A stretch of DNA of 64,000 nucleotides. Origin: Apostichopus japonicus. Lineage: Eukaryota > Echinodermata > Holothuroidea > Aspidochirotida > Stichopodidae. The notes below the pieces were generated by a model. That model had not been told where the DNA came from, ran no database searches, and was given only the letters and a program-made list of their open reading frames with translations. The translations under genes were made by a program, and so were the position numbers. Location: positions 13,695,013 to 13,759,012 of the forward strand of contig NC_092577.1 of the NCBI RefSeq assembly GCF_037975245.1, in the 5' to 3' direction. Below, piece after piece: positions 1 to 64,000 of the stretch. Each line of letters opens with the position of its first letter. Within the stretch, counting starts at the first letter, position 1.

Positions 1-1495
1 CTTTTAAAATGAAACCCAGATTGATATAGGAATAACTAATTGCGTTTCATTTATTAACATTCATGTTATGCTTCAAGTTATCAATTAACGACAATACTCT
101 TTTTGATGTTGAAATCTGTGGTTTAGTCTCATTTCAGCAATAAATTTTCAATTGTTCAATTTCAGTGTCATTTGCAACGAATATTTTATTAATGATCCCA
201 TCTGCCACTGGGCAATATAGTCTATAAATTTAAACTTGTCCTCAATTTTGTATTTTCCTATAACCACGTCCACTTGAATTGTTGGAAGTTTGCGCCCATT
301 GTTTGCTTTATTTCAGTTGATATATGTTTAGACGTCAGATTCCAATGAATGGTCGTTAATGGCAGTTGTCTGCAAACAAAGCTTTTATTTGAAAATGTAG
401 GACAGAAAATAAATCATGCACCAGCTTCGTTTTATGTATTAAGTTATTATCAATATTTGATGTCTCAATATTTGGTACGAATTAGAAAGGAAATAAATTG
501 AAAATTATCAGAGGAACGAGGTGGGGGTGGGGGGGGGGGTGAATTCATTAGTCAGTGATGCGTTTTAGTAACTTTACCCCCTCGACTACCCAACTCCCCC
601 TCTTAGAGAGCACTTCCACGCGCACAGTGCTAAAGGCGCACTTTATGCGCCGTATTCTGTGACTATAGCACTCAAAGGCGATATTTAAAATTGTCAACAT
701 TTTACCACAATTATTGTGTAAACTTGAGTTCAATCAAATTTGTTTTTTTCTGAAATATTAAAATAAAAGCGAAAAGGAAGTGTCCAACCAGATACTTCTT
801 TCCATGCGATTTAATTATCAGATTTAATTTGCACTTATATTTTGAATTCAGAATGACATTAATTTCAAGAAATTCGTCATATTTCGAAGTCACTGGTTAT
901 CATTTTCAGCGACCCTCTCCTCTCGCCATCCCATATTCCATTCTGCTGGACAACACCTTTATGCTCACTTTGTGGAACATTTGGTATTTAATGTCAGCAT
1001 ATCATACGTAAATGTGAAATTGAAACCAACATTCATGAACGTTATTGTATTACTATCTCTGAATAAATCATATATTTTGAAATTATGAAAGCGACAGGAA
1101 GTAATACAACATGTAATAATTTCACAGTCGATTCACGTATATCGGACTAATTTTTTTACCTTTACTTAAACCCAATAAGCATTCCTTGACGGGCAGGAAT
1201 GATCCGGTAATATTTATTGTAGGAGACTCTACTATTGGAAATTGCTAGCTAAACTTTCAAACTAATCATGGAGATTGTGAATACGTACATATGAGGACTG
1301 ATACAATATGTTGTTTTTTCACTGTATCGCCATTTTGGTTTTGAAAAGAGAATGAAAAACACATTTACATTATGTGATCCTGTCGCCGCATACTGAAGAT
1401 GCAAATGTTCCTCGAGTTCAGGTTTGTTTTATCCGAAAATACTTCCATTTCTTCGAATAACCAGGGAGATGTTTCTGGAATAACATTCGAAATGA

Positions 1496-1553
1496 ATATA
1501 TATATATATATATATATATAAATATATATATGAATTAATAAATATATATATAC
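1496..1553. repeat. (TA)n microsatellite
   Basis: Alternating TA run with a few interruptions, in non-coding DNA. Confidence 0.9.
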
Positions 1554-2869
1554 AGAAAAAGAAAGTTCATGTAATGTTCTTCCATTGACTGTATACTGTG
1601 TACAATGATAGGATGTTTAGCCTATACCGGGGCAATAAATCAAGTTACCTCTTTGGCAGTTTGTAGGAGTATGTGTGTTTAGTAAAGTGCAACCAATTTC
1701 AACACCGGGCTTTATCAAAAGCCTATCGTATTAGGATGCAGGTTTTAATCTCCGGAAAAAGGGTCCAGCAGCTGAGTTTGTTTTTATGACAATCACTGTC
1801 ACTTATTAAAAATTAGTAAACGACAGCTGTATTGTTTTATTCTATTGAGTGGTCTGATGTAGAATAAAGATAACACCGTCAGAAGCAGCTCACTTTTGTC
1901 ACGAAAATAATGAAAAAATATTAAACCTCCATTATCTGAATACAATTAAAGATGAAGAGAGGAAACATGTAAAGAAGATAAAGTAAAAACTTCCTGTCTC
2001 TGTTTTTTTTTAATTGTATACAGAAATGTGATTCTAAAATAAAATAGCATAGATAATTAATTCACAAAAGCAATAGAAATACTGTTCATCAAACGTCGCG
2101 AAATAATTTGGTTGCTTTTTACTCTGTATGGGGAAAAAATTCTCCTTAAAGGATGACTTTCTGCACAAACTCCATTTTCATATGTCGTTGAGAAATACCC
2201 AGCCATGAGTTCTAAACCACTTTTAACTATTGAAAAACGACTCTTTAAATATATGAAGGTCACTAATGAAAGTGGCTGAATCACTAAGTCTATAACGAAC
2301 AGACCATTTAGGTCAGTTCTCAGATTCAACACAATACTAGTGGCCTCGAAATAACATGATTACACAATCTATTACAAATTTGTCGACGACAAATAGTGGT
2401 GAATATCATCCACGTTTAATTTTGTTTATAAGAAGATACAAGAACATGGTTTTGGTTGAGATATTAGAACTTAATTATCAATTGATTAACATTAACATTT
2501 AGGCCTGCACTGAGATGATGACGTCATCATCACTGTGGCTTTAAAGTAACGTTCCAGAGATGTAACATATTTTAAAGGTGGATATCTTGAAAAAATGGAA
2601 TAGCTGTAGAAACATCACTAGCGCTACTCGTTCTGTTGTCTTGGACTAGAATATCAAGAATAAAATCCTTCCTCCAGCCATCCTTTTAATTGTGGTAGAT
2701 TAGTAATGGTCGACTTTTTGTCGAATGAAATTCATTTAGTTTCTGAAAACAAATTATCGTTTTGTGATGAAGATTTGTTGATCTTCTGAATCCACAAACC
2801 CAATCATACAAAATAGAACGCAGAGGTTGCAAGTATATGCTTATTGCCAGGATTATCAGTTTCATGGTG

Positions 2870-3560
2870 TGGATGGGTGTAGATTATCAGTTTAATAATG
2901 TAGATCGGGTGCAATCGTTAAAGCTCACATGTTAGCACTCGGGCTGGTGTTTCGTGGTGTTTACTCATGCGATAGTCCCAGCAAAGATACTTGCATAGAT
3001 TTGGTGCAGAAGTTGAAGAGTCTGTCGGTATGTGTCAACATGTGTATTTCGTAGCTGCGGTATAGTTATAATTCATTCTCAGCATGGGATGATGGTGTCG
3101 GGTTGGTGTAGCAGTTAAAACGAATACTATTCAGCACGAGCTTGGCGTTTACATGGTGTAACAGTTCTAAGCTTTCATCTCAGTATACAAGTAATGAGTT
3201 CGGCGTCGTCTAGACATTAAACGTCCTCTTATGTAGTGGTTAAGATGCTGACGTAGTGTAGGAATTAACGGGTCCGCTTTATTATGATAGATGGTGTCGA
3301 GGTGGTTCAGTAATTGAACCGTCCGTCTCTCCTCGTGTATGATGAGCTGACGTGGTGCAGCAGTTAAAGCGTCGTCATCTGCATGAGTACTTCCGCCTGA
3401 CATGATGATGCAGCAGTTGAAACGTCCATCTCAACATGGTTAATGGTGTCAACGTGGTTCATAACTTGAGTCGTCGGTTTTATGTAGTGGCTCCCTGCTC
3501 ACCATGATTAATGGTGTCGAAATGGTATAGCAGTTTAGGTGTCCCATCGATATACGTCAT
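2870..3560. repeat. Degenerate tandem array with tRNA A-box-like units
   Basis: Loosely repeated units of roughly 35-75 bp, each carrying a variant of GGTGTAGCAGTTAAAACGTC and often TGGTGTCGAGGTGG and CATGATTAATGG. Copies are seen near 3100, 3230, 3300, 3350, 3405, 3440 and 3520. The core resembles the A box of a tRNA-type Pol III promoter (TRGCNNAGYNGG), so the array may have grown from a tRNA-derived SINE head. The units are too diverged for me to set an exact period. Confidence 0.5.
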
Positions 3561-3851
3561 GGTATAGGTACCGGATATGGCAACAAGAGTACCCCCTCAC
3601 CCCACCCCTCTCCCTCCCCATCCCCCCCCCCCCACACACGCCCAGCTTCATTTAGCGTTCACTGTGTCTCGCCTAAATGCTCAATTCAGGCTACCAAATT
3701 GGTTCAGCTTGTAAAATATACGCACACAATGATCAACGGAAAACTGAATGGGAACTTTAGCCAATGGCAAAGAGCAAAGCAGTGTATGGCTAGAACTGGA
3801 TTCGAACCAGTGATCTCTGTGTTACAAAAGCAAAGAAATATTTGGCAAAAA

Positions 3852-3920
3852 TGGGATTTGATCCAGTGACCTCTGGATTACAAACCCATGCAGCGCTCTA
3901 CCAACTAAGCTGTCCAGCCC
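3852..3920 (-). repeat. tRNA-derived SINE fragment / tRNA pseudogene (Thr-TGT-like head)
   Basis: On the minus strand this reads like a tRNA body: an acceptor-like start GGGCTGG, an A-box region AGCTTAGTTGG, an anticodon loop TTTGTAA (anticodon TGT) and a B-box-like GGATCAAATCC. The 3' half of the acceptor stem does not pair with the 5' half, and no short terminator follows, so it is not a functional tRNA. A second B-box-like fragment (GGTTCGAATCC on the minus strand) lies just to the left at about 3797-3812, which suggests nested or tandem SINE copies. Confidence 0.6.
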
Positions 3921-6900
3921 TTAGTTGGTGGTGCATCCTACATAACCATTTCATTGCTGGAGGCGCCAGTCAGATACCACAGTACCTTGTAATCGTGTAT
4001 ACCCACGCCCAGCTTTCATTCGATACAAACCATGAGAAATTAAAACATGTGTGCACTGTGATAGCTTTGTCTTAGAATGTCACGAAGGAATACAAGAATT
4101 CCAGACGTCACCTACATCGAAAATATTACCGAAAAAATAATACATGCAGTTGTGAAATTATGAAAAGGTCCAAGATTGTTAGTATGTATGTATGTATATT
4201 TTAGATCCTCATGCAAGCAGGAACTTGCGAAGAAACCATCATTGGCTTATCAAAGCCGCAAGCTGACCGAAGTCAGTCTCTTAGATTCATATTTAACGTC
4301 CATGATTATGAATTGTCAATTGTCAACAACTCTGTAACTGTACGACATACATTAATCAATCTTAGAGTGACTCGAACTGGGTACCTTAGTTAGTCCTTTA
4401 GTTAGTTAGACCTTAGTTAGTTAGTCTCTATACCTAAGCCTATGTAAGACATTTCGTTAGAAAAATACACCGAAATGGCAACATCAAAAGCAAATACAAA
4501 ACATATAGAAGGACTAAACCGACCACCTTAACGGCATTTCATATACAGCTTCGTAAATGCGTGTCTTGGGGCAAAGTGTGTCCAGATGTGGATAGTCTAA
4601 TTATGACATCACACAAATACATTTACATATTACTGTATTATTGACACTATTATCTTATCCCAAATTCTATTTCTATCAGACAAGTAAATATGTATGTGAC
4701 AATGTCGTGGGCTCTGGTTTCTTACTTATCAAATGTTCCATCAGACATTGGTCATTCCAATGATATGTTCAAAGTCTGTACCTTAACAAGACTTTTAAAC
4801 CACAAAACCATCGATATACGCATCATGCACGAACGATAGACAACAAAAATATGAAAGTAGTTCATAGGTTTAATTGATGTTATTATTGATTCCAAACTTA
4901 GAGCTGTTGTCAGGAGGAAAGTTATTAACGTGGGAATTGTACGATTTAGACGCTACTTACACAACGTTGCTGAATGAGTTAAGAAAGATTTGACTCGACC
5001 AATAATTAAAACGTACCTTTGACCTCATTTTATGAATGACGACACAGCATTCTTAATAGCGTTTACTCAGTGGTTATTAGTATCTTAGCAGCCGATATAT
5101 AGACGTAGCATAACCGTTACTACCCCCATAAACTATAATCTCCATTGACTGGTTTACAGATCACGCCTGCCTATACACGTATACTGTTTCCAATAAAGTG
5201 TGTTGATTTGATAGGCCTTGTATAGGGGTATCGGAAATGCACTACTAAATTATTTAGAAGCTAGCCTCTTATAGAGTGTCCTATACAGTAAGCCTACGTG
5301 TATAATTTTGTGGCTCTGGTTGGGAATGGTGGAGAAAGGGGTTGGGAAGGGATGGGGTGGAGAGAGGGATGGTGATGGAAAGTGGTACAGTGATAACCAT
5401 GAATGAATTGAGGGAATGGGAGTGGTATTTGGTTTAACAGAGTATAAACATTTACCACCATTGGTCACGTGTACGATCCAACCAATACCAGCGTGCACAA
5501 AATGACTAATTTAAATAAATCTTACTACCTTCTAAAAACTAAAATTGTTAAAAGTAAGATAAAGAATTGGTTGGGTGCTTCTAAACAAATTGAAAGAGGA
5601 TTTGAACCAGTGAGGTCATAATTTAATGGTTCGAATTACACTGATTTAAAATTGTTTTTTGAAAAGTGGGTTATTACATTTATCGCAATTTGAAGAAGAA
5701 AATAAAATCCAGTGTACTGCAAATGACTTAAGCGCTTATAACCTACATTTTTTCCCCTTCAAATTGTTGATTGAGACTTATCGATTATTTATCTTGGACT
5801 TGGTTTCGTTTCACCCCCGGATTTTCTTTTATTGTTGTATCCGACCTCTAACCACAATTATATTTCTTTCAATTTAGGTTATTTACTTATTTATTCTTCG
5901 TTTTTTTCTGAGTAAAGATACTTTGGTCAATGTCAAAATACAAAGGTAACCTTCTTGGTTCTCCTATGGTTAGTTTTATTTTCTTTATTTGTATTTTAGT
6001 AAATCCGTGTATAGATAATAAGTTTGTATGAAGATCATCGGTAGGGCCATGACGTCAAAGAAGGTACAAAGGTACTTATAGAACCCCCGCATGTCTACTT
6101 CGTGCTTTCTGAGAGTCCCAAAAAGAAAAACATTTAAATGTCAAACCACTCTAGTGTATACATAAAGAGAACTATATAACGATTCGATTCCTTTAGACCA
6201 AACTAATAGCACAATCAAAACAAATACAGCATGTAAATACAGTTCTGATACGCTGAGCAAGGATGTCTATACTAACAATGCGGTAATTGGTACCTTGTTA
6301 TATACAAAATATATACTATGGAGATACTAGTTGTATAGGGTGGGGGGGGGGAGTGGTTATCCCCCGTCCCCCTCTTTTGCCACACGCCACTGCTCCAATG
6401 AAATCTGAATACTAAAGATGAAACCTAATAACTGATGTTGATGATGATGACGATGACGAAGTATATAGCGATGGGGATGAGAATGAAGTAATTACCTACT
6501 TTTTGTTGAGGGTGTGGGTGGGGGGGGGGTATGTGCATTTGATATTGTCTCGAGGTCCTAAGCCGATCTTGAATTGGAAATGAGTTGTCATGTTTTGATG
6601 ACGAAAGAGCTTACTTCTCACTTACCGAAACGAAAAGAACGAAGAGAAAAAGGAGGGTGGGGTTTGGGGGGGGGGGAGGTGGGCGAATGGAATTTTGTAT
6701 GTTAATTGAAAATCCTTTGATAGTGAGGAGTGATATTTTCAGAAGCCAAAAAAAAAATAAAAATAATAAAAGACCTTGTATTGTATTTAAATCTGGCGAA
6801 GGTTATAATATTTCACCATAATGTGCAATTAAACTATATTTACATTCATGAAATTTCAGTTTTAATTATTGTTTAACCAGCTTATAGTACAGTCTTTATA

Positions 6901-7293
6901 TCCTGACGTTTATTTACCTAAGCACCTGTTTTTTCTCTTTTTAATGGTTGGTTAATTAGGTACCATGCATCCCAAAAGTGACGTAAAAAATCACTTATCT
7001 TTTCTCATTTGAAGGTATTGTAACTCCTTCTACCCACGTCGAGCACCCTCTTTCAATGAATTCCTTAACCTTTCAGTCACTAAGCACACTCCCTGCGGGG
7101 CAACCACCCTATGTTGACAAATCTACCCCAATTGGTTTGTTTGCTAGGAGCAAAGTTTAGATTTGCGCAACCGTTCACCTTTAAGCCAAAAAAATCATAT
7201 TTTGCCGTACCACGCGTAGTCTAGCCTCAGCATTGGTGAATCCATCGTATCGACTGGTAGGAAGGGCGTGTGGTTTGAAGCCGGCTTGATTAG

Positions 7294-7301
7294 TTTATAT
7301 A
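7294..7301 (+). promoter_or_regulatory. TATA-like element upstream of the mucin start codon
   Basis: TTTATATA lies about 195 bp before the start codon at 7496. If used, transcription would begin near 7325 and give a roughly 170-base leader. There is no supporting evidence beyond the motif, and the real first exon could lie further upstream. Confidence 0.2.
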
Positions 7302-7495
7302 CCCACATGTACAGAATACATGATCATTTATGCCAAGGGCTCCGCGAAAGGTGAAAGGCTTTTTGTCAAAAATATTGATTTCTTCGTGATTTCAGTTTAC
7401 TGGAGCCCCCGGAACATCAAACCAAGCTTAAAAACAAAAGGAAGCCGTACTACCAGTACTGCGATCGTAGGATACATCGGGTAGCTCTCTCTAAT

Positions 7496-58150
<50,655 letters not shown>

Positions 58151-61100
58151 GTAAGTACCCAAAAGTCATTCATTTCATCTTGTTTTTTAAGTTGTTTTCA
58201 AATGATGACAATAACTCATCTTTTTGAGTGTATTTGTCACCTTGATTCTGTACCATTGCTACAGAAGTTAACTTTTACTTTTTTGAACATCCATCACATG
58301 CGCCGCAACCTCCAGTCATCCAAAATTCCATCACCCAAAAATTTGTTTGTACCATTTTAATTTGATTTAATTAGCATGATAGACCGCGAGAATGAAACAC
58401 ACTTGAGTCAATTTGATATCATGATTTTTGGATCATTTAACATTTTTTTATTTCAATTTACAAGCTCAGATGGAAAAGTTGTACAAATCTGTATTTATAT
58501 GTGGGCATGCATTTTATATTTTCCATTTAATATGCTAACATTATTATCTACTCATATGATATAGTACAAAACAATCCTGCTCATCAATACTATGAATACC
58601 GACGTAACTCACCGAGAAGATACACTGTGCGTTACCCTTGATGCTTTCCTTCTTGACAAAATTTTGAGGAAATACAGTACCACCTTGAAAACTTGAGTTT
58701 AGTTGGATGGTTGTGGTCATTTTCCTCTAACGCAGGAAACCTTTTATTACAGGTTGTCACCCCGTCCAGAACATCCCATCCAAATCTGCTAGTAAATGGG
58801 CACTAGCAGATCTGCATTCATTCATCTTTTGATTGTTTAACATAAAGTCTTATTTTTCCTGTGAAACACATGTATGCAAGTACACGCATGCAAGTACAGA
58901 ATGAAAGAGCACCAGATTTGTGCTCAACTTTCCTCTCATTATCAATGTTGTTCCTGTTCATTTAATACTTCCATGATTTGGGAACAATTTGGAGCCATGT
59001 CTTTATAAGTGAAGTTTTCTCAGTAATACTGACATTTTATTCAGGATATATATGCTTTGCAATTGACAAGTTCTGTACTTCATGTTTTCTTTAGTTAAAC
59101 AATTCAGACTTGATTTATTATTCTTGCTATGTTATACCCTCCACATACCCAACCCCCCCTGTCCACACCCCTCTTCTTCCCCTGCATACCTCTGCATTCC
59201 TCCACACCTCCCTGCATCCCTCCCCATATCTCTGCATCAGTATACATCTCTCTTTATCCCTTCATATCCCTCCATGTACCTTACATATCCCATAATAGCT
59301 AAGCACATGTACTGTAGATGTTGGATGTATTCCAGCTTGTAAAATAAACAAAACAAATACAATAAAAATGTTGATACCTCGGCTTTAAGCTTTTTAGATG
59401 CAAGAAGTAAGTGCGAGAAAAGGAAATAAACAAACGATAATCATAAAATATGACATGCAGCAACAACCTGGCAACTAGAAGCAGAAATCCAGCTGTTTTT
59501 CTCGCTGCTCTTTAAAATTATTTCTGCATCGCTACACACTGTTTGCCTCTCAATTTAAGGTGGTCCAGGTTTCACTCCTGTAATTCATATATATCTCCTC
59601 TCTACCACCTTTTTCATCCTAATCCTAATCCATAACATGACTCCTTCATGCCTTTCCTCCCCACCCCCCCTCCTCCCATCTCATGTGTCACGACTAAGTG
59701 CCCTCTTTACAAGCGTACCTATTTATTTAGTTACCACCTACATTGCATAATCCTTTTAATTAACCACAAATGTTACTCTACATCCTAACACACAGTAATC
59801 AAAGGCGACAAAAGTCCAAAGTTGCAAGTAAAATTGCAAGGAGACCAAACTTACTTTTTTGGATAAAACTTTACCACAAAGCATAGCATGGAAAATTTTC
59901 AAACTACATTTGAGTTCTTCCAGTTGGAAAATCATCGGTAAAACGCAGAAGATCTCAGAATATCTTGTAATTTTGTCTCTATAAGCTCAAAGATTCAAGT
60001 TTCCCTTTCATGTGTAATGTTTAATTTGTCAGTTTTAGTTATATTCAATTTGCTAGTTTGTTTGCAAATCTTACATTATTTGAACACAGTGAAGGAAGCT
60101 GTAGAGATGATTTTGTTCACCTCAATTGAGCTGTACTTAAATACATTAATTGAAAAAAAAAAAACACACCCTCCTCTAACACCCTATTATACTAATAACG
60201 TGCATCTATATTTTCTGAAGCCCCTAGCTTTCTAAAAGTTCCTTCCCACTTTGGCATTATTTTTCTTTTCAATGCAGACATCGGTCAGGATTTTGCAACA
60301 GAAATGCGATTAAAACAATATGAAAAGAATTTTCTCCTCCCCCTGATAAAAGAAGAAAATTACTGGTAAAAAGTTATAAATACAGCAGATAACACAAGCC
60401 CTGTGGCATAGAATTCTGTGGTATTACTTTTGCGCAGCTTTGTATGTAATATTTATTATTACTATTCAAAACAATAGCAGGTACTGTCAAATATGCAAAT
60501 TAGCTTCAAAAATTTGAAAAGATGACAGTGACACAATGCAGTTTGTCTTCATATTTTACTCAGACGAGTCTAAGCGTCATTTGAGAGCAGAGGAATGGGA
60601 TTTACAGATGTGCAAATTGCATCAGCATTGATAATAGTATGGGCTGAGTATGAGTAACAGCATTCCATCATCAACAGAGCTGAAAATCTCTGAAAATCAT
60701 AAAAATCGCATCATTTTTTCGGTCTCACAATATAAACTCGACATTCATCCATCGCTAATGAAGTATCCACGAAGTTTGCAGTTGTTTATTTTGCCAGTGT
60801 AAGTACTTTCTCCGGTGTCGTAGTCTTTCGTAATCGAAGACAGTAAAAAGTCTTCTTCTTCTCATTAGGCCTAGATATATTAATTCCTTGAAATGTGGTT
60901 CATATATATACTGTAGGCATTAAAACCATATATGATTGTGTTCAAAAAGTTTGTCAAATGTTATTTGTTATCTGCTGTATCTCAACAATAGTCCTCTTTG
61001 TGTTCTTCTAAACAACACATGATGTTTGTATTGTTTAAAAGCCTGTTTGCAAAAAGTTGGTCCCACAGACTGTTCATGAGTATCGTCCATTAAACAATGT

Positions 61101-64000
61101 GGTAATCAATTGTACAGTAATCGTTTCTCAGAGTATTAATCGTCATCGTCTCATATCTCTGGACTTTAAAAGCAAAGTCATTTCTGTGCAAGGTTTTGGC
61201 CTGTGTCTATCGTCTCAAATTTTTCAGCCTTTCCTCTTTTTTCCCCCTTTTTTTTTATCTGTTTTAATCTGTTTCTCTATGTACAGCTATATATAATTTG
61301 TTCTCCAAACGACTCAATACTTTGTTGAGTTTCCTTCTCCCCACCTTCCCCCACTCAACTGTTTAAAAGGTTATTTCTCACAAATTAAAAGTGGTATTGA
61401 AATACAACAGTGTTTTCTAAAGTATTACAACATATTAAAATTACTCTTGTGCCTAAATTCATTCACAACAACCACAACAGCAGTCACAGTCAGTAAAACT
61501 TAAAACCCAATTTCACTGCAAAAATATTAGATTTTTTTCATTGACTGTAAAATCTAAGACATAAACAAGAACCAAGAAATATTTAATTCAACACATCTAT
61601 TAAATATGTTTGTAATGCAGTTTTGTATCAATAGCTTTCTTCTGACCTACAAGAAATATAGGTGATTAGCCCTGTTTTGGAATTCTTTGTTTCAGCTGTC
61701 TCTGATAATTAGGCATGCTTAACTTTACAATGGTTCCTTTGGATTGGGCTCTTTTCAATGAATACTAAAAATAGAGACCATTGTGGTAATTGATGCTAAA
61801 AGAAATTAGTAATAAGGAAACCAAGACTAACTTGAAAATTTAGCGTGGACCAATTTGGTCAACTATCCAATTGAATAAGAAACAAAATACAAACATGAAG
61901 TTATGCAAAGTACCAAACAGAAGACAATTTTTATCCAGGTTTCACAGCAGGCTTCAGTTTGCAGTAAAAATATTCATTAAACTTCACCTTTTATCAAGCC
62001 AGTTACCTGTATTCTGTATTGCTATTTCTTGGAAATAGAAAACAGCTGTAAATAAAGAAAGATCCTTGTCTGAAGACTGTACAACAGATTTCATAGAAAT
62101 TAGCATATTGCATAGACATATGGACATTAGTTGGACCCTTTTAAAGGGTGTGAAGACTCGCTCAAAAAGAAACGTCTAATGCCGGTAATTTGACCTAGTT
62201 TTGAATGAAGTGTAACAGAAGTGTTAAACACCACCATCAAGCCCAGAAAATACACACACAGCTTGCTACCGTCGGTAATTAGACACAAGTGTACAGTCAG
62301 TACATACAGCTACAGTCAATACCCACGGCACAGTATATATACAAACGACACAGCGATGGACATTTCAGGTCCAGCTAAAGATTGTATTCTAATTAGGTTA
62401 AAGTCAAGGTTATTATTAACACCTGCAAAGACAACAATCACATATATATTTTGTACACAAAGTTTGGGTCAAGACAATCTAGTCTTCGAACTTGAAAGGG
62501 ATTTTGAAAACAAAAGTCAAGAAACTTGATGGACTATAAGTTTAGAGCTTCAATTTTGGTGACTGTTGTTTGCAAATAAGTGACATACGAAAGTATCCAG
62601 ATTTCCAGAGGGTGAAAGTACAACCAGACATTGATGATAAGAAACTAAAACATTAAAAAAAGAATGATGCTAAGGGAGAGTCTAAACTTGGACCTTCCAT
62701 AGATCTAGAAAAAGAACTGAAAAAATCTTCCCCTTCCATATTTAATAATTGTGAAGATGATGAGAAGCCACACGAATTAGTGAGCTGTTTATTTGAATGA
62801 TTAGAAAATGACTAAATATTTTGCTTCTTTCAAAGGCTAATCCGGACTCCATATTGGTGAGGTACTATACGTACAGTAGTGTATATGGTATCAGTATAAT
62901 GTTAACTGGTTGTTCCGTGGCGTGTCTGATAGTAAAAAGCTTCGTTCTGTGTTCCATGACATGGTTTAATAAACCAGCAGTATTATTGTTGTGTAGTGAG
63001 TAGTATGTACAGCAGTCTATCATATTCGGACTGAAGTCATTTAATGTTAACAGTTTTCATGTAACGTGTTTGACAATGTTCGTAGCAAAAGGGGAGTCTA
63101 TGGGTTCGTTCAGATTTTGTCTTCACGTCATTCAACGGTCACTTTATAATCGTTTATGAGAGGAAGTTTCATTTTGGCTTGTACCCTCTGTTGTTCTTTG
63201 GTAAATATAATGGTTCACTCAAATTTTATAATCACGAGACAAAAAATTAAATTCGTCTTTACGATTGTCTTATTATTCTCCAAAAATTCAAATGTCAACA
63301 AAAGAAAGAAAAATTCTTGCAAAGAGTGTACGTATCCACCTATGGCAACAAAAGGCATTAAGTAGCCATGTGTCTGATATTATAGCTAGTTCCTTGTCAT
63401 AGTCAATTTGAAACACTCTTCTTGCAATTTTCATAGCATTGAAATTGCTAACAATTTTTGCTTCCATCGTTATGTGTGGGAAATTTTAGCCCTGTGAATT
63501 GTTGAAAGAAACAAGGTTCAGCTTTTTTTTTAGTCACGTTGGTCCGTTAGATCTTAGCAGCTAATCTTTTGGATGGATGAGCTGCAAAGTTCTGGTGAAA
63601 TTCTAGTTTTATGTAAAAAAGTGAGATTCTTCTCAATTTTCCTTTAATAGCCTGTGTCAGCATGTTTGGTAAATGCTTGTAGTACTATAGCAAGGAGAGA
63701 GATATTAAGTGTTTTCTTTTACTGTATAGATCTGATTTTTGGGAGAAAAAGTTCTGTAAAAAATTATCTCACTTTGTTCCAAACTTCACTCAATCTTAAT
63801 TGTGTTCAATATGGAAAAGATTGAATATGCTTGTGATATGTCGTCCTTATAGGATGCATTTGACGGTGAACTAAACAGAACATGCTGTATTGAGTTCCTA
63901 CTACGATAGGTTCAACAATGAATATGGTTGGTGGCTTCTGAAATAGATTAAATCTGCTAGGAATTATAAACATTATCAAAGAAGAAGAAAGATATCCAGA
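58151..64000 (+). other. Start of intron 21; no further exon recognised
   Basis: After the GTAAGT donor, 5.85 kb of AT-rich DNA show no Cys-rich or PTS-like frame with usable splice sites. A CCTCCCTGCATC-type pyrimidine-rich repeat lies at 59138-59290. The missing C-terminal exons should lie beyond the window. Confidence 0.6.
59138..59290. repeat. Pyrimidine-rich degenerate repeat
   Basis: Repeated strings such as CTGCATCCCTCC, CATATCTCTGCATC and CATATCCCTCC. Open frames across it are artefacts. Confidence 0.75.

Larger units (their letters stand above)
1..7290. other. Upstream region without a recognisable gene
   Basis: No open frame here looks like a protein family, and no pair of splice sites joins frames convincingly. 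Open frames are short and of low complexity. The region holds a (TA)n tract near 1496-1553, a degenerate tandem array near 2870-3560, a tRNA-like repeat at 3852-3920, a short TTAG-rich stretch near 4385-4430 and several poly-G tracts (521-539, 6342-6351, 6520-6529, 6665-6677). It is probably intergenic, although a non-coding first exon of the downstream mucin gene cannot be excluded. Confidence 0.6.

Noticed and set aside
59082-59342. Pro/Ser/His-rich frame as a further PTS exon
   Set aside because: It translates a pyrimidine-rich repeat, changes composition with every frame and lacks a matching phase-1 acceptor and donor pair.

Overview
The window is AT-rich, intron-rich animal DNA from a nuclear genome. 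It shows GT-AG introns with phase-matched exons, tRNA-derived short repeats, a hAT-type MITE, many minisatellites and (TA)n tracts. No bacterial operon, rRNA, CRISPR array or viral gene is visible. The domain set points to a metazoan. Its general look (AT-rich, poly-G tracts, tRNA-core repeats) would suit a marine invertebrate such as an echinoderm, but that is only a guess.

One gene explains essentially all the coding signal. It lies on the + strand from the start codon at 7496 past the last exon seen (ends 58150), and its 3' end lies outside the window. I could assemble 21 exons whose splice sites and phases chain without a stop into about 3,538 codons. The order is: signal peptide, short linker, VWD1-C8-TIL-E (D1), VWD2-C8-TIL-E (D2), TIL'-E' (D'), VWD3-C8-TIL (D3), then a very large Pro/Thr/Ser (PTS) region. 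This D1-D2-D'-D3-PTS order is the N-terminal half of a secreted gel-forming mucin (MUC2/MUC5/von Willebrand factor superfamily). In known members the D assemblies drive packing and disulfide-linked multimerisation, and the PTS region is densely O-glycosylated. The C-terminal part expected in this family (D4, VWC, cystine knot) is not in the window.

Layout: 1-7.3 kb, upstream DNA with no gene seen, a degenerate tandem array at about 2.87-3.56 kb and a tRNA-like repeat. 7.5 kb, signal-peptide exon. 7.6-23.4 kb, a 15.8-kb first intron with a 57-bp minisatellite and a 287-bp tandem duplication, a hAT MITE with an 8-bp target duplication, and a 29-bp minisatellite. 23.4-30.7 kb, exon 2 and a second long intron with a 12-copy ~44-bp minisatellite. 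30.7-50.4 kb, the D1 to D3 exons in a compact cluster. 51.5-58.15 kb, a single 6,669-bp PTS exon made largely of 15 copies of an 84-bp repeat and 31 copies of a 138-bp repeat, both with exactly constant spacing. 58.15-64 kb, intron sequence in which I see no further exon.

The most unusual points are the indel-free coding arrays, two places where a tandem duplication has copied an exon end together with its 5' splice site (exons 3 and 18), the unequal intron layout of the three VWD domains, and the CGLC motif being retained only in D2.
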